Source: Rhodospirillaceae bacterium (GTDB lineage: Bacteria; Pseudomonadota; Alphaproteobacteria; UBA11136). From it: 14,783 nt of DNA. The DNA is taken from positions 1 to 14,783 of the forward strand of contig JABJES010000015.1 of NCBI GenBank assembly GCA_018663165.1. Reading direction: 5' to 3'. Position numbers and translations under genes: made by a program. The notes under the pieces were generated by a model. That model made no database searches. It was not told the origin of the DNA and worked only from the letters and a program-made list of their open reading frames with translations. Shown one piece after another: positions 1-6,610 of the stretch. The first letter of the stretch is position 1; each line of letters opens with the position of its first letter.

Positions 1-1435
1 CGCCTTCGACAAGAAAACCGGTTTTTTCACCCGCTCAATCCTTTGCGTGCCCGTTGTCAATAAAAAGGGCAAGGTGATCGGCGTTACCCAGGTATTGAAC
101 AAACGCGGCAGCCCGTTTACCAGCGAAGACGAACAGCGTCTCAAGGCTTTTACCGCACAGGTTTCAATCGCGCTCGAAAATGCCAAGCTGTTCGACGACG
201 TTCAGAATATGAAAAACTATAACGAGAGCATGCTGGAAAGCATGTCGAACGCTGTTATCACCCTGGATGAAGACGGCAAGATCGTCACCTGTAACGCCAC
301 TGGTTATCGAATCATGCAGGTCACAGAATCTGATGTCATCGACAAACAGGCAGATGAGTTTTTCAGCGGTGACAATTCCTGGATTCTCGAAAAAATAAAA
401 CAGGTCGATGAGAGTCAGGAATCAGACATCTTTATGGATGCCGAGCTCAATTTCGGCGACGAAAAGCTTTCCGTCAACGTCACCTTCCTGCCACTGCTAA
501 GTGCCGAGAAAAAGAAGCTCGGCTCGATGGTTATGATCGAGGATATCAGCACTGAAAAACGCATGAAATCCACCATGTCCCGCTATATGGACCCAGGGCT
601 TGCCGACCAGCTACTGGCCAGCGGCGAGAGCGACATCATGGGCGGCGCCGATGCTACGGCCACCGTGCTGTTCTCCGACATTCGCAGCTTTACCACCATT
701 ACCGAGGAACTTGGTGCCCAAGGCACGGTGTCACTATTGAATGAATACTTCACCATCATGGTCGATTGCATTTCCCGTGAAGGCGGCATGCTGGACAAAT
801 TCATCGGCGACGCCATCATGGCCGCCTTCGGCATTCCGGTTCCCCATGACGACGACGAGGACCGCGCCGTGCGCGCCGCGCTTTCCATGATTACCGAGCT
901 ATGGGACTGGAATAAAGAGCGCGTGGCTCGCGGCCAGAAACCGATTGACCACGGCATCGGACTGAATACGGATTCCGTGGTTTCAGGCAATATCGGCTCG
1001 CCCAAGCGTATGGATTACACGATTATCGGCGATGGCGTTAATCTCGCTGCGCGCCTTGAATCAGCCTGTAAACAATATTCGGCTCATCTCCTGATCAGTG
1101 CCCACACCAAGGCCAAGCTCAAAGGAACCTATCGCATCCGCTATATTGATGATGTGGTGGTCAAGGGCAAGACCGAACCGGTTGGTGTTTACGAGGTTCT
1201 CGACTATCACACCGATGAAACCTTTCCCAACCTCATGGACGCGGTCAATTATTTCAATGAGGGCCGCAAACATTACCGTGACGGCGATTGGGACAAAGGG
1301 ATCACGTCGTTTAAGGAATGCCTCAAACTCAACCCCGCCGACAAGCTCTCGGACACCTATATTGAACGCTGTCAGCACCTGAAGAAAGACGACCCAAAGG
1401 ACTGGAACGGCGTCTGGGTGATGACATCAAAATAG
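1..1435 (+). CDS. Class III adenylate/guanylate cyclase with GAF and PAS sensor domains (5' end missing)
   Basis: Makes a cyclic nucleotide (probably cAMP) from NTP under control of N-terminal sensor domains. The reading frame is open from base 2, so the gene is cut by the window edge; the GTG at 47 is internal. The first codons read FDKKTGFFTRSILCVPV, a typical GAF-domain end, and the GAF runs to about base 190. A coiled linker and a PAS domain follow (about 215-550). The catalytic domain spans about 630-1190: metal aspartates in FSDIRSFT (677-679) and FIGDAIMAAFG (809-811), a substrate lysine in LDKFIGD (797-799), and the MDYTIIGDGVNLAARLE block with Asp, Asn and Arg. Lysine and aspartate at the base-selecting positions favour ATP. 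One oddity is GLNTDSVVSGNIGS, where the usual Gly after Thr is Asp. The last 60 residues look like one or two TPR helices (NYFNEGRKHYRDGDW). The gene is convergent with the next one, 23 bases away. Confidence 0.93.
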   Translation, partial: AFDKKTGFFTRSILCVPVVNKKGKVIGVTQVLNKRGSPFTSEDEQRLKAFTAQVSIALENAKLFDDVQNMKNYNESMLESMSNAVITLDEDGKIVTCNATGYRIMQVTESDVIDKQADEFFSGDNSWILEKIKQVDESQESDIFMDAELNFGDEKLSVNVTFLPLLSAEKKKLGSMVMIEDISTEKRMKSTMSRYMDPGLADQLLASGESDIMGGADATATVLFSDIRSFTTITEELGAQGTVSLLNEYFTIMVDCISREGGMLDKFIGDAIMAAFGIPVPHDDDEDRAVRAALSMITELWDWNKERVARGQKPIDHGIGLNTDSVVSGNIGSPKRMDYTIIGDGVNLAARLESACKQYSAHLLISAHTKAKLKGTYRIRYIDDVVVKGKTEPVGVYEVLDYHTDETFPNLMDAVNYFNEGRKHYRDGDWDKGITSFKECLKLNPADKLSDTYIERCQHLKKDDPKDWNGVWVMTSK

Positions 1436-1458
1436 GGCTGAAGATTTAGCTCGCGACT

Positions 1459-1821
1459 TTATGCGCCAACCAGGCGCTCAACCTCAGCGCTAAAGCCCGC
1501 CACATCAATCGGCTTGGTGATGTAACCGACCGCACCCGCTTCCATTGCCCGCTCTTTCCAGATTGCATCTTCACGTCCGGAAACAAAAATGCATTTTGCA
1601 TTGGAAAGTCCGGGGCGCTTCTTGACGGCGCGGCAGAAATCCAGCCCATCCATTTCGGCCATCATCAGATCAATCAGAATACAATCCGGCTTTTGCTCGG
1701 AGATTTCGGACAGGGCGTAACTTCCCGCTACTTGCGAAGACACCTCATGACCGGTCTGTCCAAGAAGAGCGCTCATCAGCCTGATCATGTCGTTATCATC
1801 ATCAACAATAAAAATTTTCAT
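1459..1821 (-). CDS. Single-domain response regulator (CheY/DivK-like receiver)
   Basis: A stand-alone phosphoacceptor domain of 120 residues with no output domain. Starting from ATG at 1821, the acidic pocket is FIVDDDND (D7-D9), the phosphorylation site is D51 in ILIDLMM, the switch residue is S81 in FVSG, and the conserved lysine is K103 in YITKP; all receiver hallmarks are present. An in-frame ATG lies five codons upstream at 1836, but its GAGG sits almost directly on the start codon, while ATG 1821 has AGAGG (1827-1831) at a spacing of 5, so 1821 is chosen. No histidine kinase is encoded nearby. It lies 72 bases downstream of the GT9 gene on the same strand and could be read through from it. 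It probably acts by protein-protein contact, for example on a kinase, cyclase or motor, but the partner cannot be told from this window. Confidence 0.9.
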   Translation of the reverse strand: MKIFIVDDDNDMIRLMSALLGQTGHEVSSQVAGSYALSEISEQKPDCILIDLMMAEMDGLDFCRAVKKRPGLSNAKCIFVSGREDAIWKERAMEAGAVGYITKPIDVAGFSAEVERLVGA

Positions 1822-1893
1822 TTCTGCCTCTACCATCCTCGATGGAAAGCCCCGACATCAAAATTCTATCGTCGCAAGGTTAATAAAAACTGA

Positions 1894-3126
1894 CTAGCGG
1901 GCTGGGACCAGCTTTTCAAATTCCACCCACACTGCATCTTGTGTGACATTAGAAACACAGGGAAAACTGTCTGTCGGGTTTTGCCGCAACGGACAGCGCC
2001 ACAGGCAATAATAACAGTCCATCGGATGGTTGATGAAATGGGCCGTTTCCGGCCTGATCTCATCTGGGAACGGAACGAAAGTAGTATCGTGTCCGCCGCC
2101 ACAGATCATCAGAGTGGGAGCCCCCATCACACATGCAAAATGGCCGGGGCCAGTTTCCGTCGTCAGGATTGCGTAAGCATGGCGGATCATATCAAGAAGT
2201 TGAGGCAGGGTATCGCGACCAACCATATTAATGACCTGGGGATCGCTCCCAAAACGGGCATCTATCTGCGCCGCCAGTTCCCTTTCCCTGGGGCCACCTG
2301 CGAAAACCACACGGTATCCCCTCTCCCGCACCCGGTCGGTCATATCAAGAAAGCGTGTGAAAGGCCATTTACGCCCCGGCTCATTGCTGCCGAAATTAAA
2401 CAGCACGTAGGGTGCGTCACCCTCCTCTCCCCGCACCGGATCAGGCGGCAACCTGTCTCGCCAGGGAAGGCTTGGAGGTTCATAAGCGAGGTGGGCCCCC
2501 GTCCCCACTTCATTGAGAAAATTATAATGGCGGATCGTTTCATGCAGCGGGTGAGAGCCGGTATCGATTACGCGGTCGGCAAGGGCCAGAAAATAAGCAA
2601 ATTCCGCCTCGGTTTTGGCGGATATATAGGGTCGGCAAACAATCCGCTCATCTGCGGCCGACATGTGAACCAAGCCATCGGCGGTCAGGGTTTTCCTGAA
2701 GAACATGTCGCAGACAGCCGTCTTGAAGCCCTGGCGCTTGACCCACAGGGCCCACTTAAGGCGATAGAAGAAACGCTTCTCAAAAGCCACCTCATCCAAA
2801 GCGACAACACGGAAACCTTTAAAAATATCCGTCGCCAGAGAAGCCCAGGAGCGGCAGCCGAGAATCGTGATCTCTTCCACGGGCACATTAAATGCAGCCG
2901 GGTAATGATCGAGCGCCCGACGAAACAGGACCATATCGCCAAGCCCATCCATCCGCACCACCAGGAGCCCGGATTTTGGCCGCTTTGAGGGGGAAGGACA
3001 AAGAGCAACAATCAGGTCTATGGGACGGAACATCCACCAGCGCCGCCGCATGCCAATAGGAAAAAGACGGGAAAAGAAGACCCCCACCCTGCTTTTCTCC
3101 GTCTGTTTCAATTCAATTCCTGTCAA
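1894..3126 (-). CDS. Glycosyltransferase family 9 (heptosyltransferase-like)
   Basis: Probable cytoplasmic GT-B glycosyltransferase of the GT9 (ADP-heptose:LPS heptosyltransferase) family, transferring a sugar onto a lipid-linked or LPS glycan. The N-terminal fold starts with LLVVRMDGLGDMVLFRRAL (residues 54-72), the GT9 acceptor-side signature. The C-terminal nucleotide-sugar domain shows VLFNFGSNEPGRKWP, VFAGGPRERELA, the GRDTLPQLL helix and TTETGPGHFACVMGAPT. At 410 residues it is somewhat longer than E. coli WaaC/WaaF because of about 50 extra N-terminal residues and a Cys-rich tail (C371, C374, C378, C390). The start is uncertain: 3126 is TTG and overlaps the methyltransferase gene by 14 bases; TTG 3111 has AGGA at good spacing, GTG 3087 has GGAG, and the first ATG is 3051. 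The overlap indicates translational coupling. The exact sugar and acceptor are unknown. Confidence 0.88.
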   Translation of the reverse strand: MTGIELKQTEKSRVGVFFSRLFPIGMRRRWWMFRPIDLIVALCPSPSKRPKSGLLVVRMDGLGDMVLFRRALDHYPAAFNVPVEEITILGCRSWASLATDIFKGFRVVALDEVAFEKRFFYRLKWALWVKRQGFKTAVCDMFFRKTLTADGLVHMSAADERIVCRPYISAKTEAEFAYFLALADRVIDTGSHPLHETIRHYNFLNEVGTGAHLAYEPPSLPWRDRLPPDPVRGEEGDAPYVLFNFGSNEPGRKWPFTRFLDMTDRVRERGYRVVFAGGPRERELAAQIDARFGSDPQVINMVGRDTLPQLLDMIRHAYAILTTETGPGHFACVMGAPTLMICGGGHDTTFVPFPDEIRPETAHFINHPMDCYYCLWRCPLRQNPTDSFPCVSNVTQDAVWVEFEKLVPAR

Positions 3127-3832
3127 CAGACGCGCCTTGCTTTACTTTAATCACGGCAATGAAATTCGCAGACCAGATTTCCGGTGAAGTCGATAAAATT
3201 CGCCGCAATAACCATTGGAGCCCGCCTTCACACAAATTCTGCCAGAAATGTCCCCGGCGCTGGGGAAGGCAAACAAGACAATCGAACCCTGCGGATTGTG
3301 CCAGTTGACGTAGGCTTTCTGGTGTAAATGCCGTGCGATGAGTGAGATCGCCATACTGATATTGAAGACCCCAGGGGGATGAAACATTGGGCACGCGGAT
3401 GACAACCCGTCCTCCGGGGCGAAGAATCTTTTTTAACCCGGTCAGGAGGCCCAATCCCTCGATTGGGGTGAAATATTCAAGAACATCGAACAGGGCGATC
3501 CGATCAAAATGACGCCCCTCGTTCTCGGCCTCAAGAAAGGCCTGTATATCACCTTCTATAAAATGATCTTCCAGCCCTTGCGGAAGATAGCCGCGCAGAT
3601 CAGAATCCCTGTCGATGCCAAGAAACTCGCTCACCCCCTTCTCTCGGAGATAGGCGAGAAAGAGGCCCGTTCCACAGCCAATTTCAAGAACTGACATCGA
3701 TTTCGTGCAGGCTGAAGGAGTCCAGAACTCATAGTCAAACTGCCGCAGATGCTTTGATTTTAGCTGCGGCGTCAGATAGTTCTTAAAAGATTGATAATGG
3801 GCGTAAAATACGGCCCGCTCGTCATCACTCAC
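3113..3832 (-). CDS. Class I SAM-dependent methyltransferase
   Basis: Cytoplasmic methyltransferase of 239 residues, Methyltransf_11/23-like. Motif I is VLEIGCGTG (residues 48-56), followed by the acidic SAM-ribose residue in FLGIDRD (D74), FDRIALFDVLEYF near 110-122 (motif II/post-II), and LRPGGRVVIRVPN (motif III); the rest resembles small-molecule or glycan methyltransferases found in O-antigen and capsule clusters. The start is GTG 3832; the next Met lies inside motif I and is too late. No strong Shine-Dalgarno is visible before the GTG, and a 17-base tandem repeat begins seven bases upstream. Its 3' end overlaps the GT9 gene by up to 14 bases, so the pair is an operon and a joint role in methylating and building a surface glycan is inferred. 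The methyl acceptor is unknown. Confidence 0.9.
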   Translation of the reverse strand: MSDDERAVFYAHYQSFKNYLTPQLKSKHLRQFDYEFWTPSACTKSMSVLEIGCGTGLFLAYLREKGVSEFLGIDRDSDLRGYLPQGLEDHFIEGDIQAFLEAENEGRHFDRIALFDVLEYFTPIEGLGLLTGLKKILRPGGRVVIRVPNVSSPWGLQYQYGDLTHRTAFTPESLRQLAQSAGFDCLVCLPQRRGHFWQNLCEGGLQWLLRRILSTSPEIWSANFIAVIKVKQGASVDRN

Positions 3833-3838
3833 AAAATT

Positions 3839-3872
3839 TTGCCAGAAAAATCAGATTGCCAGAAAAACCAGA
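3839..3872. repeat. Two tandem 17-base repeats upstream of the methyltransferase gene
   Basis: TTGCCAGAAAAATCAGA (3839-3855) is followed directly by TTGCCAGAAAAACCAGA (3856-3872), with one mismatch, and by TTGA. The array lies in the leader of the methyltransferase gene, where its ribosome-binding site or promoter should be. It may be a slippage duplication or a paired operator; neither is proven. Confidence 0.9.
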
Positions 3873-3900
3873 TTGAAGGGGCATTTAGTGGGTAAGCCTG

Positions 3901-3923
3901 GGCCCGTGTCAACAACCACGGCC
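3901..3923 (-). terminator. Hairpin after the receiver/pentapeptide gene (weak terminator candidate)
   Basis: GGCCCGTG (3901-3908) pairs with CACGGCC (3917-3923), one base bulged, across an 8-base loop. It stands 23 bases past the stop of the gene at 3946-5469. There is no T-run on the minus strand after it, so it is at best a weak or Rho-assisted terminator, or a transcript-stabilising hairpin. Confidence 0.3.
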
Positions 3924-3945
3924 ATCAAGCTAAATTAGTGTGCGG

Positions 3946-5469
3946 CTATCTGTCTTGTGATTCATATCGTATTCCCGGAGGGCAAACCGTATCTTCATTT
4001 GCCTGAGCCTTATCAAACTGTCCCTGGGTGATCCCTTGGGCCTTCTTCATATCCGTCGCCTCAAGATTGGCACCTAAGAGATTTGCCCCCGCAAAATCGG
4101 CATCGTCCAGGTGAGCCCCCTTAAGGTTGGCCCCGGCCAGATCGGCAGCGCGAAAATCCGCCTCTTCGAGACGGGAAAGCGAAAGGTCTGCATGGCGCAG
4201 CTTGGCCCCATGAAGGCAGGCACCCGACAGATCCGCACCCGACAGATAGGCCTGACGTAAATCCGCCCACTCAAAACTGGCGTTCTTAAGGAGAGCGTCT
4301 CCGAGATCGACATGTTTCATGTTTGCGTTGGTCAGCACCACATCGTGGAGATCGGCCCCTGAAAGCTTTTCGTTCACGAGATTGGCTTTAGCGCCATCTT
4401 TTCCCGATGTCAGGAGCCAGATATCATGATCCTTGACGACCTGTTTCAGATCAATTTTTACCTCTTCTGGTTTGGCTGGCAGTTTGGCGGGCTCATCATC
4501 GCTTTTGCTAAGCTCCTCTTCCAGCTCCCTGCGCTTGGATATCTTGCCTTCCTTTGAAGCATCCAGAAGCTCTGCCTCAAGCTCGCGTTTCAGAGTTGCC
4601 TTGTTATTCTCGGATGCGATCAGAGCCTCAACATCCTCTGGCAAGTCCTTATCCGTCTTTTTGCTCTCCCCGGCCGGAGGGCTCGACAGTCCAGGCTTGG
4701 AAACAGCAGCTTTCTCGGCGAGAAGATCATTCTTGGACAGTTCCGCGTCTTTATTTTTATTCGCCTGAGCTATCGCTGGATTTGGTTTTGCTTTTAAAGG
4801 AGGGGGCAGTGGACGGACAGCAGAAGCAGGCTTGGAGGGAGCCTCTTTAGCCAATGCTTGAGGCTCGGCTTTGGTTGCTGACTTTGTTTCAGCAACAGCC
4901 TTCTTTTTGCCCTTTCTAGCGTTGCGTCGCTCTAAATCGCGCCTATCATCACCTTCCCGCTTCTCAAGAGAGCTTGGAGCTTTCAGAAAGACGTGACGGC
5001 GCTCTTCTTTTCTGCGGCTATGATCCCTGCGTTCAATTGGCGCTGAGACAGTATCCCTCAACAGCTTTCCACGGTTCTTACTGGCTTTGATCACACGGCT
5101 GACAAGCGATTTCACAGAAACCGGCTTGACAATAAAGTCATTAACACCGGCCTTAATACCGGCCTGTATGATCTTTGAATCTTTCGCCGGAACAATCAGG
5201 ATGATGGGCAATGTGGGATCAGAACTGGTTTTTTTGTCCCTGATCTTGCTGACCAGTTCAATCCCCCCAAGATGCTTGTCCAGGTCGCAATCAATAAGGG
5301 CGACGTCCACCTTGTTCCGGGAAAGGTAATCGAGAGACTGACGGGCATCCTCATAGGATTGGGCCTCCTTAAATCCTTCCCGGATCAAGGCCGACCGCAT
5401 GAAGAAACGCGTCTGCGAATCGTCCTCCACAATCAGGATTTTGATCGCCTTCTGTTCCGTTTTTATCAT
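3946..5469 (-). CDS. Receiver domain - disordered linker - pentapeptide-repeat protein
   Basis: A 507-residue protein in three parts. Residues 8-125 are a CheY-like receiver: IKILIVEDDSQ (acidic pair D16, D17), phosphoacceptor D60 in ALIDCDLD, lysine K115 in DFIVKPVS. The switch Thr/Ser is missing: LIVPAKD has Pro94 where T or S is usual. Residues about 125-345 are low complexity, rich in Lys, Ala, Glu, Pro and Arg (for example RRKEERRHVF, RREGDDRRDLERR-like stretches), probably disordered. From D347 (DHDIWLLTSGKDG) a pentapeptide-repeat domain runs to about 478 in A(D/N)LXX steps such as GADLSGACLHGAKLRHADL, giving a right-handed quadrilateral beta-helix; it ends with ITQGQFDKAQ, a common cap of such proteins. 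No membrane segment or signal peptide. The role is unknown; a phosphorylation-controlled binding or DNA-mimic scaffold is conceivable. Transcribed alone: both neighbours on its strand are separated by more than 110 bases. Confidence 0.92.
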   Translation of the reverse strand: MIKTEQKAIKILIVEDDSQTRFFMRSALIREGFKEAQSYEDARQSLDYLSRNKVDVALIDCDLDKHLGGIELVSKIRDKKTSSDPTLPIILIVPAKDSKIIQAGIKAGVNDFIVKPVSVKSLVSRVIKASKNRGKLLRDTVSAPIERRDHSRRKEERRHVFLKAPSSLEKREGDDRRDLERRNARKGKKKAVAETKSATKAEPQALAKEAPSKPASAVRPLPPPLKAKPNPAIAQANKNKDAELSKNDLLAEKAAVSKPGLSSPPAGESKKTDKDLPEDVEALIASENNKATLKRELEAELLDASKEGKISKRRELEEELSKSDDEPAKLPAKPEEVKIDLKQVVKDHDIWLLTSGKDGAKANLVNEKLSGADLHDVVLTNANMKHVDLGDALLKNASFEWADLRQAYLSGADLSGACLHGAKLRHADLSLSRLEEADFRAADLAGANLKGAHLDDADFAGANLLGANLEATDMKKAQGITQGQFDKAQANEDTVCPPGIRYESQDR

Positions 5470-5817
5470 GTCTATTTTCTTCGACCCCGTCCCACACCCC
5501 TAATAACCGCAAGATAGGTTATAAAATTTAATAAAATACAAATTTCTCAACACCCGAAGGCTCAAGACTCGTGAAGCGCAACCATTGCGGATTAGAATTA
5601 TTTGGAGGACGCTAAAAATAAACCGAATTCAAGCTAGAACCACAAGCCGGGACCAGGGCCGGAACCAAGGCTCGCCGCCGAGGCCGAGACCAAGACCGAG
5701 ACTTTGACTGGGACCAGGGCCGGAACCAAGGCTCGCCGCCGAGACCAAGACCGAGACTTTGACTGGGATTTTAATTGTCGTTTTAGCTGTCGATTTGGCT
5801 TTAATTCAGCTTGAAGC
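5470..5817. other. Gene-free interval between two minus-strand genes
   Basis: This 348-base stretch holds no credible gene. Its lower half (5470-5560) is AT-rich and directly upstream of the receiver/pentapeptide gene, so it probably contains that gene's promoter, though no hexamer pair with good spacing was convincing. The upper half contains the long tandem repeat described separately and reaches the stop codon of the lipoprotein gene at 5818. Confidence 0.7.
5649..5764. repeat. Imperfect tandem direct repeat, 61 + 55 bases
   Basis: Copy 1 (5649-5709) and copy 2 (5710-5764) both run from GGGACCAGGGCCGGAACC to GAGACTTTGACT; copy 1 has an extra GCCGAG inside an already repetitive GCCGCCGAG-type tract. 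After copy 2 the pattern begins a third time with GGGA. The sequence is purine/pyrimidine-biased and made of short CCGAG/ACCAAG sub-units. Since 61 and 55 are not multiples of three, the two copies are read in different frames, so the 64-codon open frame over it (5634-5828, minus) is unlikely to be a gene. It follows the lipoprotein stop and has no T-rich terminator. Confidence 0.95.
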
Positions 5818-6309
5818 TCAGGCCTCAACTTCTTCCATTAGCCAGAGACCATCCCTTTCGCGACAGGCCGTGCCGGTTGCCTGATACCGCTCACCATCAA
5901 TTTCAACGGTTTGGCTGAAATCACGGCAGATTTCTCCACCGATTCCACGGAACGTCCGAGTCGGGGTCACCGTTCCAAAATGGCCTGAATCAGGATTATT
6001 CCAGACATTTGTCACCCCCGCCTGGGTGTTTTCCAGGGACATCTGGGTTGTTTCCTGCATGCGTTGACGGTCGATCTTATTGAGATTGAGTTCAAGCTGA
6101 TAGCCAATATAACCGCCGCCGAAAACTCCAGCGATAGTGGCGAGAGTGCCCAAAACTCCACCCCCGACAACATTGCCAAACAACCCACCGATAAGGGCAC
6201 CGGTAAGCAGTCCGGCACTGCCCTCCGGCGGCTTCTTGGATTTGCCGTCCACTCCTGTGCAGCCAGCTAGGAAAATAATGCCCATTAAGACAAACAAAAT
6301 CTTACGCAT
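5818..6309 (-). CDS. Glycine-zipper lipoprotein, 17 kDa surface antigen-like
   Basis: Small outer-membrane-type lipoprotein of 163 residues. A lipoprotein signal peptide (MRKILFVLMGIIF) ends in the lipobox LAGC with Cys17 as lipidation site. Residues about 31-72 form a Gly-rich double hydrophobic hairpin, LLTGALIGGLFGNVVGGG and IAGVFGGGYIGY, matching the glycine-zipper 2TM family. The C-terminal part (about 115-160) reads ICRDFSQTVEIDGERYQA then GTACRERDGLWLM, the conserved end of rickettsial 17-kDa-antigen-like proteins. GGAG six bases before ATG 6309 supports the start. Members are thought to be envelope-stress or surface proteins without a defined reaction. It is divergent from the ExbB-like operon and shares a 301-base upstream region with it. 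Confidence 0.9.
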   Translation of the reverse strand: MRKILFVLMGIIFLAGCTGVDGKSKKPPEGSAGLLTGALIGGLFGNVVGGGVLGTLATIAGVFGGGYIGYQLELNLNKIDRQRMQETTQMSLENTQAGVTNVWNNPDSGHFGTVTPTRTFRGIGGEICRDFSQTVEIDGERYQATGTACRERDGLWLMEEVEA

Positions 6310-6610
6310 CGAAATCTCCGCAAAATGGCCTGAAAACCGGCATTGCCCTCTTTACCTTGAGTTTTTTTAGGGACATATCTTTACAAACCAATCCAGACTG
6401 AGAAAATTCTTTCTATACAGATGCAAAAGAGGTGCCAATCCCAGGCAAAAGAGTCTGGCCCGAGCCTTAAAGACCTGGCCCAGGCTTCAAGGGTCTGGAT
6501 TGCCCGCCCCGTCAACTAGGCATAGCATCCTTGGATAAAATGATTAATTATATAGGTCGTCCGGGTCAAAATGAGAGCCTCGGTAGAGCATCTGAAAAAG
6601 AGGAAAAACG
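6310..6610. promoter_or_regulatory. Divergent promoter region between lipoprotein gene and ExbB-like operon
   Basis: 301 bases without a gene, lying between two divergent starts, so it should carry promoters for both. Visible content: an AT-rich block (6360-6420) toward the lipoprotein gene, a 20-base periodic CTGG array (6455-6514), and an AT-rich TTAATTATATAGG segment (6544-6556) that could hold the operon's -10. No good -35 lies at 16-18 bases from any of the AT-rich hexamers there, which would suit an activator-dependent promoter; this last step is inference. Confidence 0.5.
6455..6514. repeat. 20-base periodic CTGG(CCC) units upstream of the ExbB-like operon
   Basis: CTGGCCCGAGCCTTAAAGAC (6455-6474), CTGGCCCAGGCTTCAAGGGT (6475-6494) and a poorer CTGGATTGCCC (from 6495) start exactly 20 bases apart. 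A fourth, shifted partial copy CCCAGGCAAAAGAGT lies at 6440-6454. The junction of units 1 and 2 forms the dyad CCTGGCCCAGG (6474-6484). Twenty bases is about two helical turns, as expected of stacked operators on one DNA face. Confidence 0.55.

Noticed and set aside
583..1005. 140-codon minus-strand frame inside the cyclase gene
   Set aside because: Antisense of the catalytic domain with all key residues on the plus strand; Ser/Met-rich shadow product.
1463..1477. GCGCC...GGCGC hairpin at the end of the single-domain receiver gene
   Set aside because: It overlaps the stop codon and has no T-run, so it does not qualify as a terminator.
1939..2988. Long plus-strand open frame (349 codons) across the GT9 gene
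   Set aside because: It is the antisense of a gene with clear GT9 motifs; its peptide shows no domain and the start has no ribosome-binding site.
5634..5828. 64-codon minus-strand frame over the tandem repeat
   Set aside because: Low-complexity product; the repeat length is not a multiple of three, so the two copies encode different peptides, and the frame overlaps the lipoprotein stop.
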